Assembly (NCBI GenBank): GCA_024663395.1
Contig: JANFAH010000021.1
Span: 806,001 to 870,000 of the forward strand
Reading direction: 5' to 3'
Length of the DNA stretch: 64,000 nt
Origin: Pisolithus tinctorius
Taxonomy: Eukaryota; Basidiomycota; Agaricomycetes; Boletales; Pisolithaceae
In this document: piece after piece, positions 55,089-64,000 of the stretch
Position numbering within the stretch: the stretch's first letter is position 1
How the letters are laid out: the number at the start of each line of letters is the position of its first letter
Program-made: the position numbers and the translations under genes
The notes under the pieces: generated by a model
Told to the model about the DNA's origin: nothing
What the model saw: the letters and a program-made list of their open reading frames with translations, nothing else
Database searches by the model: none

Positions 55089-56551
55089 CCGGTCCTAAGT
55101 GCTGTTGCACTGATGGACATGGAGAAGCTACACAATGATATTCTCTCAGCCCTACCCTCAGACCCAGTCGCCCAAGTCCAGTTCTCAGACACATCAGATT
55201 CCTGGTGGTCAGTTGATGACACTGGCTTCCTCCATCTAGATGGAAGAATCTATGTACCAGACTCTAATGACCTCCGCCTTCGTGTCTTGAGGTTTAAACA
55301 TGACCATCCTTTGTCCGGCCACTTTGGCCAAAACAGAACATTAGAACTCATTCAGCGAGAGTACACCTGGCCCAGCCTAAGGACATTTGTCAAAGACTAT
55401 GTCTGGTCTTGTACTACCTGTGCCCAGGCCAAGGTACCCTGCCACCGGCCTTATGGCCTACTCAAACAACTCCCAGTGCCAGAGAAGCCATGGAATTCCA
55501 TCGAGATGGATTTCATAGAGCAACTCCTGGCCTCAACTGGCTCTCAAAGCAAGCCATCTTCATACCTACTCACGACACCATCACAGCCCCTGAGCTCGCC
55601 AAGCTCTTCCTCATGCATGTGTTCTCCAAGCATGGTGTACTGGCCCATGTAACCTCAGACCAGGGATCAGAGTTTGTGTCTCACTTCTTCCAGTCTCTAG
55701 GTAAAGCTCTAGACATGCATCTACATTTCACCTCCAGGTATCACCCAGAGGGGGATGGTCAGACAGAGCGCACCAACCAGACCCTTGAACAGTATCTCCA
55801 GGTCTACTGCAACTATCAGCAGGACAACTGGGCCAAGTTACTACTGCTAGCTGAGTTTGCCTACAACAATGCACCCAGTGCTACGACTGGGGTATCACCC
55901 TTCTTTGCTAATAAGGGTTATCACCCTAATATCTCGGTCTTCCCTAAGTGCAATCTCACATCCAACCGGGCTTGTGATTATGCAGTCAACTTAGATTCAC
56001 TGCACCAGTACCTATGTGAAGAAATGGCTCTTGCCCAGCAATGCTACCAAGGACCAGCAGATGCCAAGCACATGCTGGCCCCGGACTTCAAGGTGGGCGA
56101 CAATGTCTATGTAAAAGCCAAGTACTTCCAGTCGACCCAGCCCTCCAAGAAACTGAGTGAGAAGAACCTGGGGCCCTATTCCATAATAGCCCAGGCCAGT
56201 TCTCACTCATTCACCCTATGCCTACCAGACTCTATGCACACTGTACACCTGGTCTTCCATGTATCCCAGCTTGAACCAGCCATCCCAAACACCATACCCA
56301 ACCAGACTCAACCTCCACCCCCACTGGTAGATGTCAACAGCGACTTAGAATTCAAAGTAGCAGAGATACTCAATTCAAAGGTCGACCAGCACAGAAAGTG
56401 TTGGTTGCAGTACCTGGTCCGGTGGACCGGTTACGAGGGAACTGATGAAGAAACTACCTGGGTACTAGCAACAGAGCTGGACAATGCTTCAGAACTCATC
56501 CAAGAGTATCATGACCAGTACCCAGACAAACCCAGTCCTTTCAAGAAGTAA
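55089..56551 (+). pseudogene. gypsy A3 pol, second part (integrase and chromodomain)
   Basis: Integrase with HHDHPLSGHF-type finger (HDHPLSGHFGQNRTLE to CTTCAQAK), MDFIEQL, SDQGSEFVSHFF and GDGQTERTNQ, then LGPYSII and VHLVFHVSQLE. A small out-of-frame deletion after LLAST removes the stretch that in A2 reads SFMAILVVVD. The C-terminal chromodomain is YLVRWTGYEGTDEETTW. The stop is at 56,549. Confidence 0.87.
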
Positions 56552-56724
56552 TCTAGAACCAGTCTCAAGTTTCTTTTCTCCCTATCTGTTTCTCCTATCT
56601 CATAGTACTTACCATGTCTTGATTTCCTTTACTCTTCCTTTATTTGTTTTCTTTCACTACTTAGAACCAGAACCAGGATTTGGCATTCACAGACATACAC
56701 AAGCACTATTCTACACGCACAACA

Positions 56725-58114
56725 TCAGGCTTGGGACCCAGAACTGGCACTGGCCTGGTCACCTGACTCAGACCAGGACTGGCTTTCCTCCTCTTCCTCC
56801 CTCAGCCCCTCCAACTCATCATCAAGCCCCTCGATGTCCTCATCCTCCTCATCAGTGGTGTCCCGGTCAGAAGGCACGTCTGGTGTGAGGAACTTGAAGC
56901 GTTCCTTGACATAGGTCTTGTATGACTGGGCAAACTGGTAGAAGTTCCAGGAAACTTCTCTCTGCGCCATTGCTAGACCAGCCATGTTGTCAGCAATGCG
57001 CTCGACCGCTTTGATCAAGCGCTCCATTTGGGCACCAGTCACCGGACCAGCCTCAACCTCAGCACCAGCCTTCTTTGATGTCAATAGTCCCTCACCCACA
57101 TCGTCCTCTTCATCACCTGTGCCCTCGAGTACCTTGGCTGATGGGTGCCTCGACCTTTTCTTCTTCTCCCTGGCACAAGGGGAGGTCACATCAGCTTTCC
57201 TCTTCCCTTTGTCCCCAGCTGGCCTAACACCTGTACCAGTCTCACCTTCAACCAGCCACTGGCAGCACTCCTTGAGTTCATTGCACCAGTTGCATGCCAG
57301 GCACCTCTTCTTGCTGTCAGTGTTGCAAAGGCAGGACGTGTTGGTCCGGTGTAGGGAATGTAATTTCCCTATCAGGGGAATTGTTTTATTTTGCTTGTCT
57401 TACTTAGTTTTCATACTAGATACATTTTTCTATGAGTGGTACTTAGATTTCGCATTTTTTGGTTGCTTAGTCAGCAGTAGTGCTACATGTGTATGGTTTT
57501 TTCCTTTAGAAAAAATAGATGAGTTACCCCAAGACGAGAGACGAGTTCGAGCAGGTCGTTTCCCTGCACCCAGACAGCCTCAGAAGCCTTCAGACAACTA
57601 CCAGGATCCAGTCCCAGGCTATAGAAGCCCCTTTTGGCTTACTCTCTCCCCTCAGACATCACTCTCCTACTTCTCATCCTCCTAAATCATTTTCCTACAC
57701 CAGGTGCAATGAAGACAGCTGGTGGAAATGTTGGTCAGAAAACACTGGTAATGGTCACAATAACACTCACTGAGGGTTCATCACCTCAACATTGGAACTG
57801 GCCCCAGTCGAACTACCCACTAGGGCATCTGCCTGCCGACTCTCCTCCGCTTTTCTGGCTTCTTCAGCCTCTATCCTCTGTGCCTCTGCCTCTGTGCATG
57901 CCCTCTCTTCTTTGAGCCAGGCCTGTTCTTGCCTCTCTGCCTCCAACCAGGCTTCTTCCTGCACCTTCGCTTTGTGCCTCTTGCACTCAGCCAACTTGCC
58001 CCAGATGGCCTTGTCATTGTCATCACTGCACACCCACAGCTCTTCACTTGTCACCCTGGTCAGGTCAGGCAGGAGTTCTTGATCGTATGGCATTCTGGAC
58101 CAGTGAATAGACAT
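56725..58114 (-). pseudogene. gypsy A3 antisense accessory gene, disrupted
   Basis: Exon 1 (58,114-57,771) encodes a coiled-coil-like region (AWLEAERQEQAWLKEERA) and ends at a GTGAGT donor in the same place as in the A2 gene. Downstream, DSKKRCLACNWCNELKECC matches the second half of the A2 Cys6 cluster (DSNKKRIACMQCNLSKGKCC), followed by the basic GKRKADVTSP linker and an acidic tail (DTTDEEDEDIEGLDDELEG). A 350-bp insertion at 57,350-57,699 and a frame problem break the first half of the cluster. It supports the gene being a standing part of family A. Confidence 0.65.
57350..57699. mobile_element. 350-bp insertion with TGTAGG...CCTACA ends
   Basis: Flanked by CCGG and CCAG (one CpG transition apart), with inverted ends TGTAGGGAATG and TGTAGGAAAATG. 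It resembles, over about 130 bp, the minus-strand sequence from TGTAGGGAATAAG (about 49,445) to about 49,300 in the chromovirus ORF3, sharing CGCATTTTTTGG and GCTTAGTCAGCA. It could be a solo LTR or a small TIR element. Confidence 0.5.
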
Positions 58115-58232
58115 GTCGAGGTGAAGAACCAAACCTGGGGTGGACTGGTCTTAAGACCACTGGTTTTCAAGGTCAGACAACAAAACTTTCAATCTCAGCA
58201 TTGTCCTCATTGGAGCCTCATGGGCTTGGCTC

Positions 58233-58246
58233 CAAGAGGGGGATAC
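58233..58246 (+). other. polypurine tract of gypsy A3
   Basis: AAGAGGGGGATAC abuts the LTR, identical to the A2 tract. Confidence 0.7.
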
Positions 58247-58829
58247 TGTCATGACCATGCCCAGACCACCCCAGACCAGCTCTACCCTGGTCTTGACCAG
58301 TCCTGTCCAACCCTTGCCCCAGTCCTGGCCTTAACCCTTCAACCCAGAAACATGTTAACTCATGTGGCACTGCAAGGCAGTGCCCAGTCAAGTTGTCTCC
58401 TCAGTTAGTACCAGGCCAGTGTAACACCTGGCCCAGCCACATGTCCTGCCCCAGTTCCCGGTAACTTGTTCATAGTCTTTGCTTGATAAGATTCTTTGTA
58501 ACACTACTTACCAATATGTTTACCAATCATTGCTGTACTGGTGCAGACTGGTCTCCAGTGCTACATTACACTTAGGATACTTCTAGTATTTAAGCCATAG
58601 GATATTCTGTTTAGCCTCAGTCTGAAATCAACTTAGTTCCTGTCTTAACCTGGTCTCCCTGTTCCTCTGTCTTCTGCTTCTCAACTGGACTACAGCCTAC
58701 ACAAGGGAATAGCGCTGCACCTACAGTCGCTAAGTCCAATAGTCCAAACCCCTTGGTATCTCATATTACCCTCTGACCCCCAACCAGGCTCCGGACTGGC
58801 CTTGGACCGGTGAAGACCTGGACTTAACA
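58247..58829 (+). repeat. 3' LTR of gypsy A3
   Basis: Starts TGTCATGACCATG and ends GGACTTAACA, 583 bp, related to the family A LTRs but diverged in its middle. It contains a GTATTTAAGCC promoter-like box. Immediately after it comes the middle of an element C copy, so A3 probably inserted into that copy. Confidence 0.8.
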
Positions 58830-59827
58830 ATCCCCCCTTCTCCTCCTCCCCCATCAGAGCCCTGTTCATGAAGCTTTTGTTAACTTCACTGAGAGGATGA
58901 AAGGGTGGGAGACATGATCACTTATGCTCCCATTGCCCCACAGACCCCCAATGCCCTAGCCCCCTTTGATGCTTGACTCATGCCCTTCAATTCTGGAATT
59001 AATACTTCCCTATCTGGAAACACTGTCCATCTGTCATGCCATCTTTGGACCTAGAGATGACTCTGCTGAGATCTGACTTGCATCACCACCCCCTAATGTG
59101 ATATCAGTGTGCTTACTCAGTTTCTGACTCTATTTGACTCTGTGATATTTTGACTGTCCTTGACTCATTCATTGCCAATACTTACCAATCTTCTTTGCTT
59201 GCTTACTTTTCATTTCTCACTTACTCATCATGATTACTCAGTCCTTACTCATTACTTACAAAGTGTTTGTGCCTTGTTTGTCACAAGCTGTGCTCCCCCC
59301 ACAGTATATAAACCCCCATGTACCTAGCTACCCCCAAGCAATCCACAGGCAATCCAGAAGTCACTCAGCAGTCAGTTCAGTTCAGCTCAGCATATCTCAT
59401 TGTCAACAGTTGAGGCTCATTCAGAAGAGTCTATCTGTCTTCATTTGTATCATTGGTAGTTGAGGCTCTACGAAGGGGTCTATCTACCATCATTCATCAT
59501 CTGCAGCCCACCCCACACTTAGTCAGCAGTCTTTGCTTAGTCATCCCACTACTCCTGCATAACTTGACATTGACTTGTGCTAGGAGTCCTTTTGGCTGAA
59601 CACCCTTGCTTCATTCAGCATCCCCTTCTCAATCAGCATTCATTCATCTTCTCCTGTGTAACTTGTTGATGACTTGTGCCAGGAGCACCTCTACTTGAAG
59701 TCCCCCCCCCCCATATTTAGGTTTTCCTGCACTCCAGGTTCCATGGAGGCAAACCACCACTCACTCTTATTTGTCTTTTGTGTTGGATTTGTTTGGTTTA
59801 TACCAGCTTTCCACACTTTGACTCACA
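58830..59827 (+). mobile_element. element C, copy C4, 5' truncated
   Basis: It aligns with the 3' half of C2 and C3 from CCCCCCTTCTCCTCC to GACTCACA, including TATATAAACCCCC near 59,304 and two of the dyad repeats. Confidence 0.75.
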
Positions 59828-60462
59828 CCATGTGCTGTCACTTGACCATGACTCTGATCCTGAGGAGGAATCCATGCCAACCCTCCATTGTTCTCCACAT
59901 AAAAATGCACTGAATACCAATGTTGAAGGAGTTGTGATCACCCTCAAATGCCCTGCTCACAAACATACAAGTACCAATGCCACTAGCAAGTCTGGCAGGT
60001 CAAAGGCTAAGTCATGTTGTTAGCTGTCTGCTTTCCTCTGTATGGCTGGCAAAACTTTGTACTATCATGTGGACACTGCAGATTACAGTGGACTGCCTGG
60101 GGTGTTGATGTATAACTAGTGATGTCTCTGTGCCTTGTGGAATTTGGAAACATTGTCCTGTTGTGAACCACTTAGAGTGCCTGGAAAGTCTGGGGAATCT
60201 ACTTGGATCTAGCTGCCTTCTCTGCTACCAGTTTTGTATGATATCCTAGATCACTTGGTTTTCAGTTTTACAAGATATTGAGGTTACATGAAGACTATCA
60301 TGGCTCATCAGAAGGTACCAACACCAAGTAGCCCTTTCCAGATCTGCTCAAGTATTCAAAAATATTCATTCTGGAATTTTTGTGATGTGCCACCTGGAAG
60401 TACCTTCTTGCAGACGCAGGGTTTGGGACCTGTGATGCACTTCTGGTTCCCTATCAAGGTGT
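59828..60462. other. CpG-poor stretch, no gene recognised
   Basis: Short frames only. It lies between C4 and the transposase remnant, so it may be the rest of the dead Harbinger element, but I see no motif to show this. Confidence 0.35.
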
Positions 60463-60902
60463 TTGTTACCATCTAAAAGAATGGCACTAGGCTGGATAAA
60501 GGTAAGTTGCTATTCCATCCTGCTCTGTGTACCTGTAACTTCTATTTTATAGACCTCAAAACTGAGAGGAGTTATTCAACCTTCATCATGCTGGACTTAG
60601 AAATGCCATTGAACAGATATTTGGTGTTATAAAATGCAGGTGGAGGATTCTTCAAATTCCCCCTGAATATAGCATCCACACCCAAACTCAAGTACCTGCT
60701 GCTCTCTGTGCCCTCCACAACTTCATATGGTGCTATGATCCAGAAGAGTTCTTTGACCCTGACCTTGCCATGGACATAGGAGAGGATGATGGTATTGGAA
60801 GCCTTGGTGATGGACCAGCAGATGCTGCAGAGAGAAGGGCTGATAATAGGCATGACAACATTGCAGAGGAGATGTGGATTGACTATCAGCACCAGCTTAT
60901 AT
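60463..60902 (+). pseudogene. PIF/Harbinger transposase C-terminal remnant
   Basis: YHLKEWH, an intron at 60,502-60,552, then EELFNLHHAGLRNAIEQIFG, CRWRILQIPPEYSI and VPAALCALHNFI match the C-terminal part of the DDE_Tnp_4 (HARBI1-like) nuclease. It has an acidic tail ending at TAG 60,900. Stops TAG, TAA and TGA interrupt the first codons; the TGA sits at the Arg of NREELFN-type motifs. Confidence 0.72.
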
Positions 60903-61411
60903 AGTTAGTGGGTGAACAGTGCCTAGAATCTCTATTTTTATGTTTGGCCATGTAGTCCCATGACCACCTTTGGTGCACATGCTGTCTTGGCACACTTGAT
61001 TTGAACCTAAACCACTCTTGGCATCCATCAGCTGACCCAATCTTGTTTTGTTCACTAACATCAATTCCTTTTTGTGAGATGCTCTTTCAACACCCACAAA
61101 TTTGACATTCCATCATAATGGTTACTGTGAGTGGATGGGAAATTTGTTGGTTAGAAAACTAACAGATTGGTGGCCTATCAAATTATGGTGTGCCATCGAC
61201 TAGGTCCTGATCCCTGCAGTTCTCGAGTGTAGTATCATTGGCGATCTTCTGGCAATTGGTCTTGCAGGGTTTTCAAGAGGTATGTTATTGAATGATGATA
61301 ATATAGCCTATCAGTAATCAGTAGTGGCGCTCAAGGTGGCTTTGGAAGCGCTCTGGAAGCACTCTGGAAGTGGCAAATTCGAGAGCAATGCCATGACGGA
61401 GTTTGAAAATT
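60903..61411. other. intergenic; return to CpG-rich DNA
   Basis: CpG becomes common again from about 61.2 kb. The left end of the younger Harbinger module should lie here, but I could not identify a terminal inverted repeat. Confidence 0.35.
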
Positions 61412-63141
61412 ATGCCTCCCTATCGACGACACCCTCGACGGTCTGCTCGCCTGCAGACACTCTTATCAAAACCCATGGCTTCATCGAGTGGACAAGCTCG
61501 TCGAGGAAGGCCTTCCGTAACTGCGACTACTGCTGGTGGATCGTCCTCACAAGTACCTGGGAGTGGGAGTAAAGGGAAGGGCCCAGCATCCAACAAGCAG
61601 CCGGCGGCTGACTCCTCAATGGAAAGTACCCAGCCGAAAAACATCAATTGGGATACTCCTCATACCGAAATACTCGTCCAGTGGCTCCTTAGCCATCCTG
61701 CTAACTGCAGGATTCTTTTCAGTGACAAAAACTCAGGCGACTTACCCCCATCATTATCATCTACTTCGACTGAGAGACCGGTGGGCCACAACAAGAAGGA
61801 GGTCCAGGCAATGATCGCTCAAGCTGTTTTCGAGGATGACAGCGTCTACAAGGACATGTACACAGCGAGTGCTGCCAAGTTTCAAGTCAGCGTGGGCAAC
61901 CGTCTCAATACATGAGTCTCCGATCATCTGATAAACCCAGGATTCACTAATGATCATCTAGGCTGAAAGCAAGCTATCGAAAGTGCCGTGCGCGATTCAA
62001 ACAGTCTGGGGAAGGCATCATACCTGGCCATCCAAAATTTGCCAACCTTCACAGTATGTTACATGACCGATGTACAAGAATGCAGGGGCTTATGTGTACA
62101 TACAGATGTCGTTCTCAACAGTTTTCCTTGGTATGACGACTTACATTCCATTTGGCAGGGGAACCCATCGTTCGATCCTGAGCCCTTCAACTCCGAGCCG
62201 AACAAAAACCATGCAGAGGGCTTCTTAGCGGTTATCCAAAACAAGACACTTGGTATGAAGAACGTTTCAGGTTCTGGGGCTGAGATCGCAGGTGATTGCA
62301 TGGGTGCGGGGGGGACAGCAGGGGAACTCGAGGAAGCTGAGGAGGACGTGCCATCTCAAGCTGGCGGTGAAGTCACTAATGCGGGCAAAGAAGATGGTGG
62401 AGCTAGGTTTGATGAGGCAATGCCGGGGTTTGGGGATGAGCAGACTGGTGGTGATGAGTCCCCCGACGTCAACATGGACTCTGTGTCTGTGCAGGGTGAT
62501 GAGGTATGTTCATGTTCATTCAGAGCAACGTTAATGAAATTTTACTGATAAGTTATTGCTAGTTACAATGGCCTTCAACGCCAAGTGACACTCATTTCCC
62601 CTCTAGGTTCTCCCTCCTGCGAAGGGGTCATACGCCCTCATCGGATAGCCGAATCGCCTTCTCTCGGTCTTCGCCGTATCTTCGCCCTCCTCCTTCATCT
62701 GCAAGTATCGCCTCTACGACAACATCTGAATCCTCCGGTAGCTCTTCCCGAAAACCTAGCCAGTCCCTCTGGGACTCATCATCAAAGACAAGTTCAACGA
62801 AGCCAAGTTCGACGCTAACTAAACGTGGCAAGTCTCAGCTTCAAGACCAGGTCATTGACTTGAGTCACGAAGCTGAGTCGTTAGTGGCTTCTTCTTCTTC
62901 TGGGAAGACTAAACGCTATATGGTCAAGATGGAATATCTTCGTAGGAAGGAGGAATTGATGAAAGAGCAGGCGGAAATGGCGACTAAGATGGAATTGGAG
63001 TTGGAGGCGAAGAAACTCGACATCCAGCTGATGAAGGCCCAGGAGATCACCTTCAACAGCGAGGCAGAGACGCTTCGCCTCAAAATCGAGCTTGCAAAAC
63101 TCATGAAGGCCAATTCGGACGCAACCCCTCCCGCTGCATAG
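61412..63141 (+). CDS. Myb/SANT-like partner protein of a PIF/Harbinger element
   Basis: Exons 61412-61911, 61962-62053, 62106-62503 and 62563-63141 join to 1,569 nt, 522 aa. After a basic, Ser-rich N-terminus, INWDTPHTEILVQWLLSHPA to KASYRKCRARFKQSGEGI resembles the Myb/SANT-like DNA-binding domain of Harbinger second proteins. SFPWYDDLHSIWQGNPSF follows. The C-terminus is a charged coiled coil (RRKEELMKEQAEMATKMELE). The first intron starts ATGAGT instead of GTGAGT, one CpG transition away, and without splicing the frame stops at once (ACA TGA). So the gene is either just disabled or uses a poor donor. MASSSG (61,475) is an alternative start. It converges on the transposase gene. Confidence 0.65.
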
Positions 63142-63315
63142 GTTTATCTTGTCGTGGCCAAGTTTTTACTCACACTTCCCCGCTGTATCCATCTCCGGCG
63201 CGTTCCCACTATGTACTCGTGTCATATTCGTGTTTCCGCTATTCTCTCACAAGATGTACATACGGTGAATGTATTTTTTTCATCTTGCTAATACTACCGT
63301 CTCCCACAACTGCTA

Positions 63316-63947
63316 TTAATGGGTTCGTTCCCGTCCGAGATGTTGAAACAACTGATCCAATAGCTTCGTTCGAAATTGCTGACCAACAGTCTCCACAGCC
63401 TCCACCGCAGCAATTCCATCCCCATCATCAAGGCCGCTTCCTTCATTGACCGCCCAGTCAGTTGAACGCTCAATCGTATCGTCCATTTCCTCCTCAAACC
63501 GGATGATCATGTTGTGTAGGATGATGCAACAAAGCACCCAGTAAATCATGACTTTCATATCTTTCTCCGTCCAGATTTTCAGACACACTTCACGGAGGCT
63601 TTGAAAGCGCCCTTTCAAGGCAGCAAATGCATGTTCAACTCGTACGCAGATCTTCCAAAGCTGTCAGCCAATATACTGCAGCAAAACTAGGTGCGTACCT
63701 TTGAAAGGTACTTGTTATACACATTCTGATCTCGAGATAATCTCCCACCTTTAGGTTTTTTGAAGGGGACAACACACCATGTCTCCGATGGGTATGCACT
63801 GTCTGCCCACGTCCAATGATCGCGTGGAATCAACTGCATAGGATTTGAAGCGATGCGAGTCCCCTGGAAGGCCCACGCATCATGGACGCTTCCCGGATGT
63901 CCAAGTCCGTAGTCCACAACAAGAAGATTGTGCGGCAAAACAATAAG
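63316..63947 (-). CDS. PIF/Harbinger-type DDE_4 transposase, 3' part (runs off window)
   Basis: Visible exons about 63,947-63,699 and 63,660-63,316, separated by a very short 38-nt GT-AG gap. LPHNLLVVDYGLGHPGSVHD, HWTWADSAYPSETWCVVPFK, RVEHAFAALKGRFQSLRE and WVLCCIILHNMIIRFEE are the conserved blocks of DDE_Tnp_4 nucleases; the Asp of WADSAYP and the Glu of RVEHAF are probable catalytic residues. An acidic tail follows. Upstream exons lie beyond 64,000; the sequence right of 63,949 looks intronic. CpG-rich and free of stops, so much younger than the remnant at 60.5 kb. Confidence 0.8.
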
Positions 63948-64000
63948 CTATCTCGGTAAGTTTCTTCTGCTGTTCGCACTCAGCGTTTGAGTACACACCT

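Larger units (their letters stand above)
45445..58829 (+). mobile_element. gypsy family A chromovirus A3, 5' truncated, split by a younger element
   Basis: It begins inside the gag zinc knuckle at the palindrome edge, continues through pol to 47,797, resumes at 55,084 after the nested chromovirus, and ends with an antisense-gene remnant, polypurine tract and 3' LTR. It keeps more CpG and fewer lesions than gypsy B. Confidence 0.88.

Noticed and set aside
61912..61961. Genuine AT-AC (minor spliceosome) intron
   Set aside because: It ends in AG and the donor lacks the ATATCC consensus; a mutated GTGAGT is simpler.

Overview
This looks like about 64 kb of a filamentous basidiomycete (Agaricomycete) nuclear genome. 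The evidence is short 48-81 nt GT-AG introns, microexons, fungal gene families, and dense nested LTR retrotransposons with chromodomain integrases. I cannot name the species from sequence alone.

Layout. (1) 1-3010 is a 70-bp minisatellite, followed by a degraded tyrosine-recombinase fragment. (2) 3.3-12.7 kb is the only ordinary host-gene block: a cytochrome P450 with 11 exons (523 aa), a convergent DUF4048-like protein (4 exons, 586 aa) and a GH3-family acyl-amido synthetase (9 exons). A vestigial copy of the DUF4048-like gene's tail lies on the far side of the P450. (3) 13.2-38.36 kb is a nest of decayed elements: a Ty1/copia element, several Ty3/gypsy chromoviruses of two LTR families (called A and B here), and a dispersed 1.8-kb TG...CA element (called C). 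(4) 38,358-45,444 is a 7.1-kb nearly perfect palindrome with 3.47-kb arms that contain 65-bp satellites, tRNA-Val-like modules and a cluster of CACATG sites. (5) 45,445-58,829 is another gypsy A element split by a younger chromovirus (47,798-55,083) with 450-bp LTRs and a perfect AATAC target duplication. (6) 58.8-60.9 kb holds a family C fragment and a dead PIF/Harbinger transposase tail. (7) 61.4-64 kb is a younger PIF/Harbinger module: a MADF/Myb-like partner gene convergent with a transposase that runs off the window.

Three themes stand out. First, decay is dominated by CpG transitions. The copia frame carries 18 internal stops, all TGA and with no indel. The two LTRs of the young chromovirus differ only at CpG sites. 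Catalytic Asp codons, target duplications and a splice donor were also lost by CpG changes. The host-gene block is CpG-rich. This is the pattern expected of methylated, silenced transposons.

Second, the gypsy elements carry genes beyond gag-pol. Families A and B have an antisense gene downstream of pol; the intact copy is spliced and encodes a coiled coil plus a Cys6 cluster with Gal4-type spacing. The young chromovirus has a spliced sense ORF3 with two zinc knuckles.

Third, the gag/pol junctions of families A and B share a -1 frameshift layout: an A-rich slippery heptamer abutting the gag UAG, then an 8-nt spacer, then a 9-bp hairpin whose stem covaries between copies.
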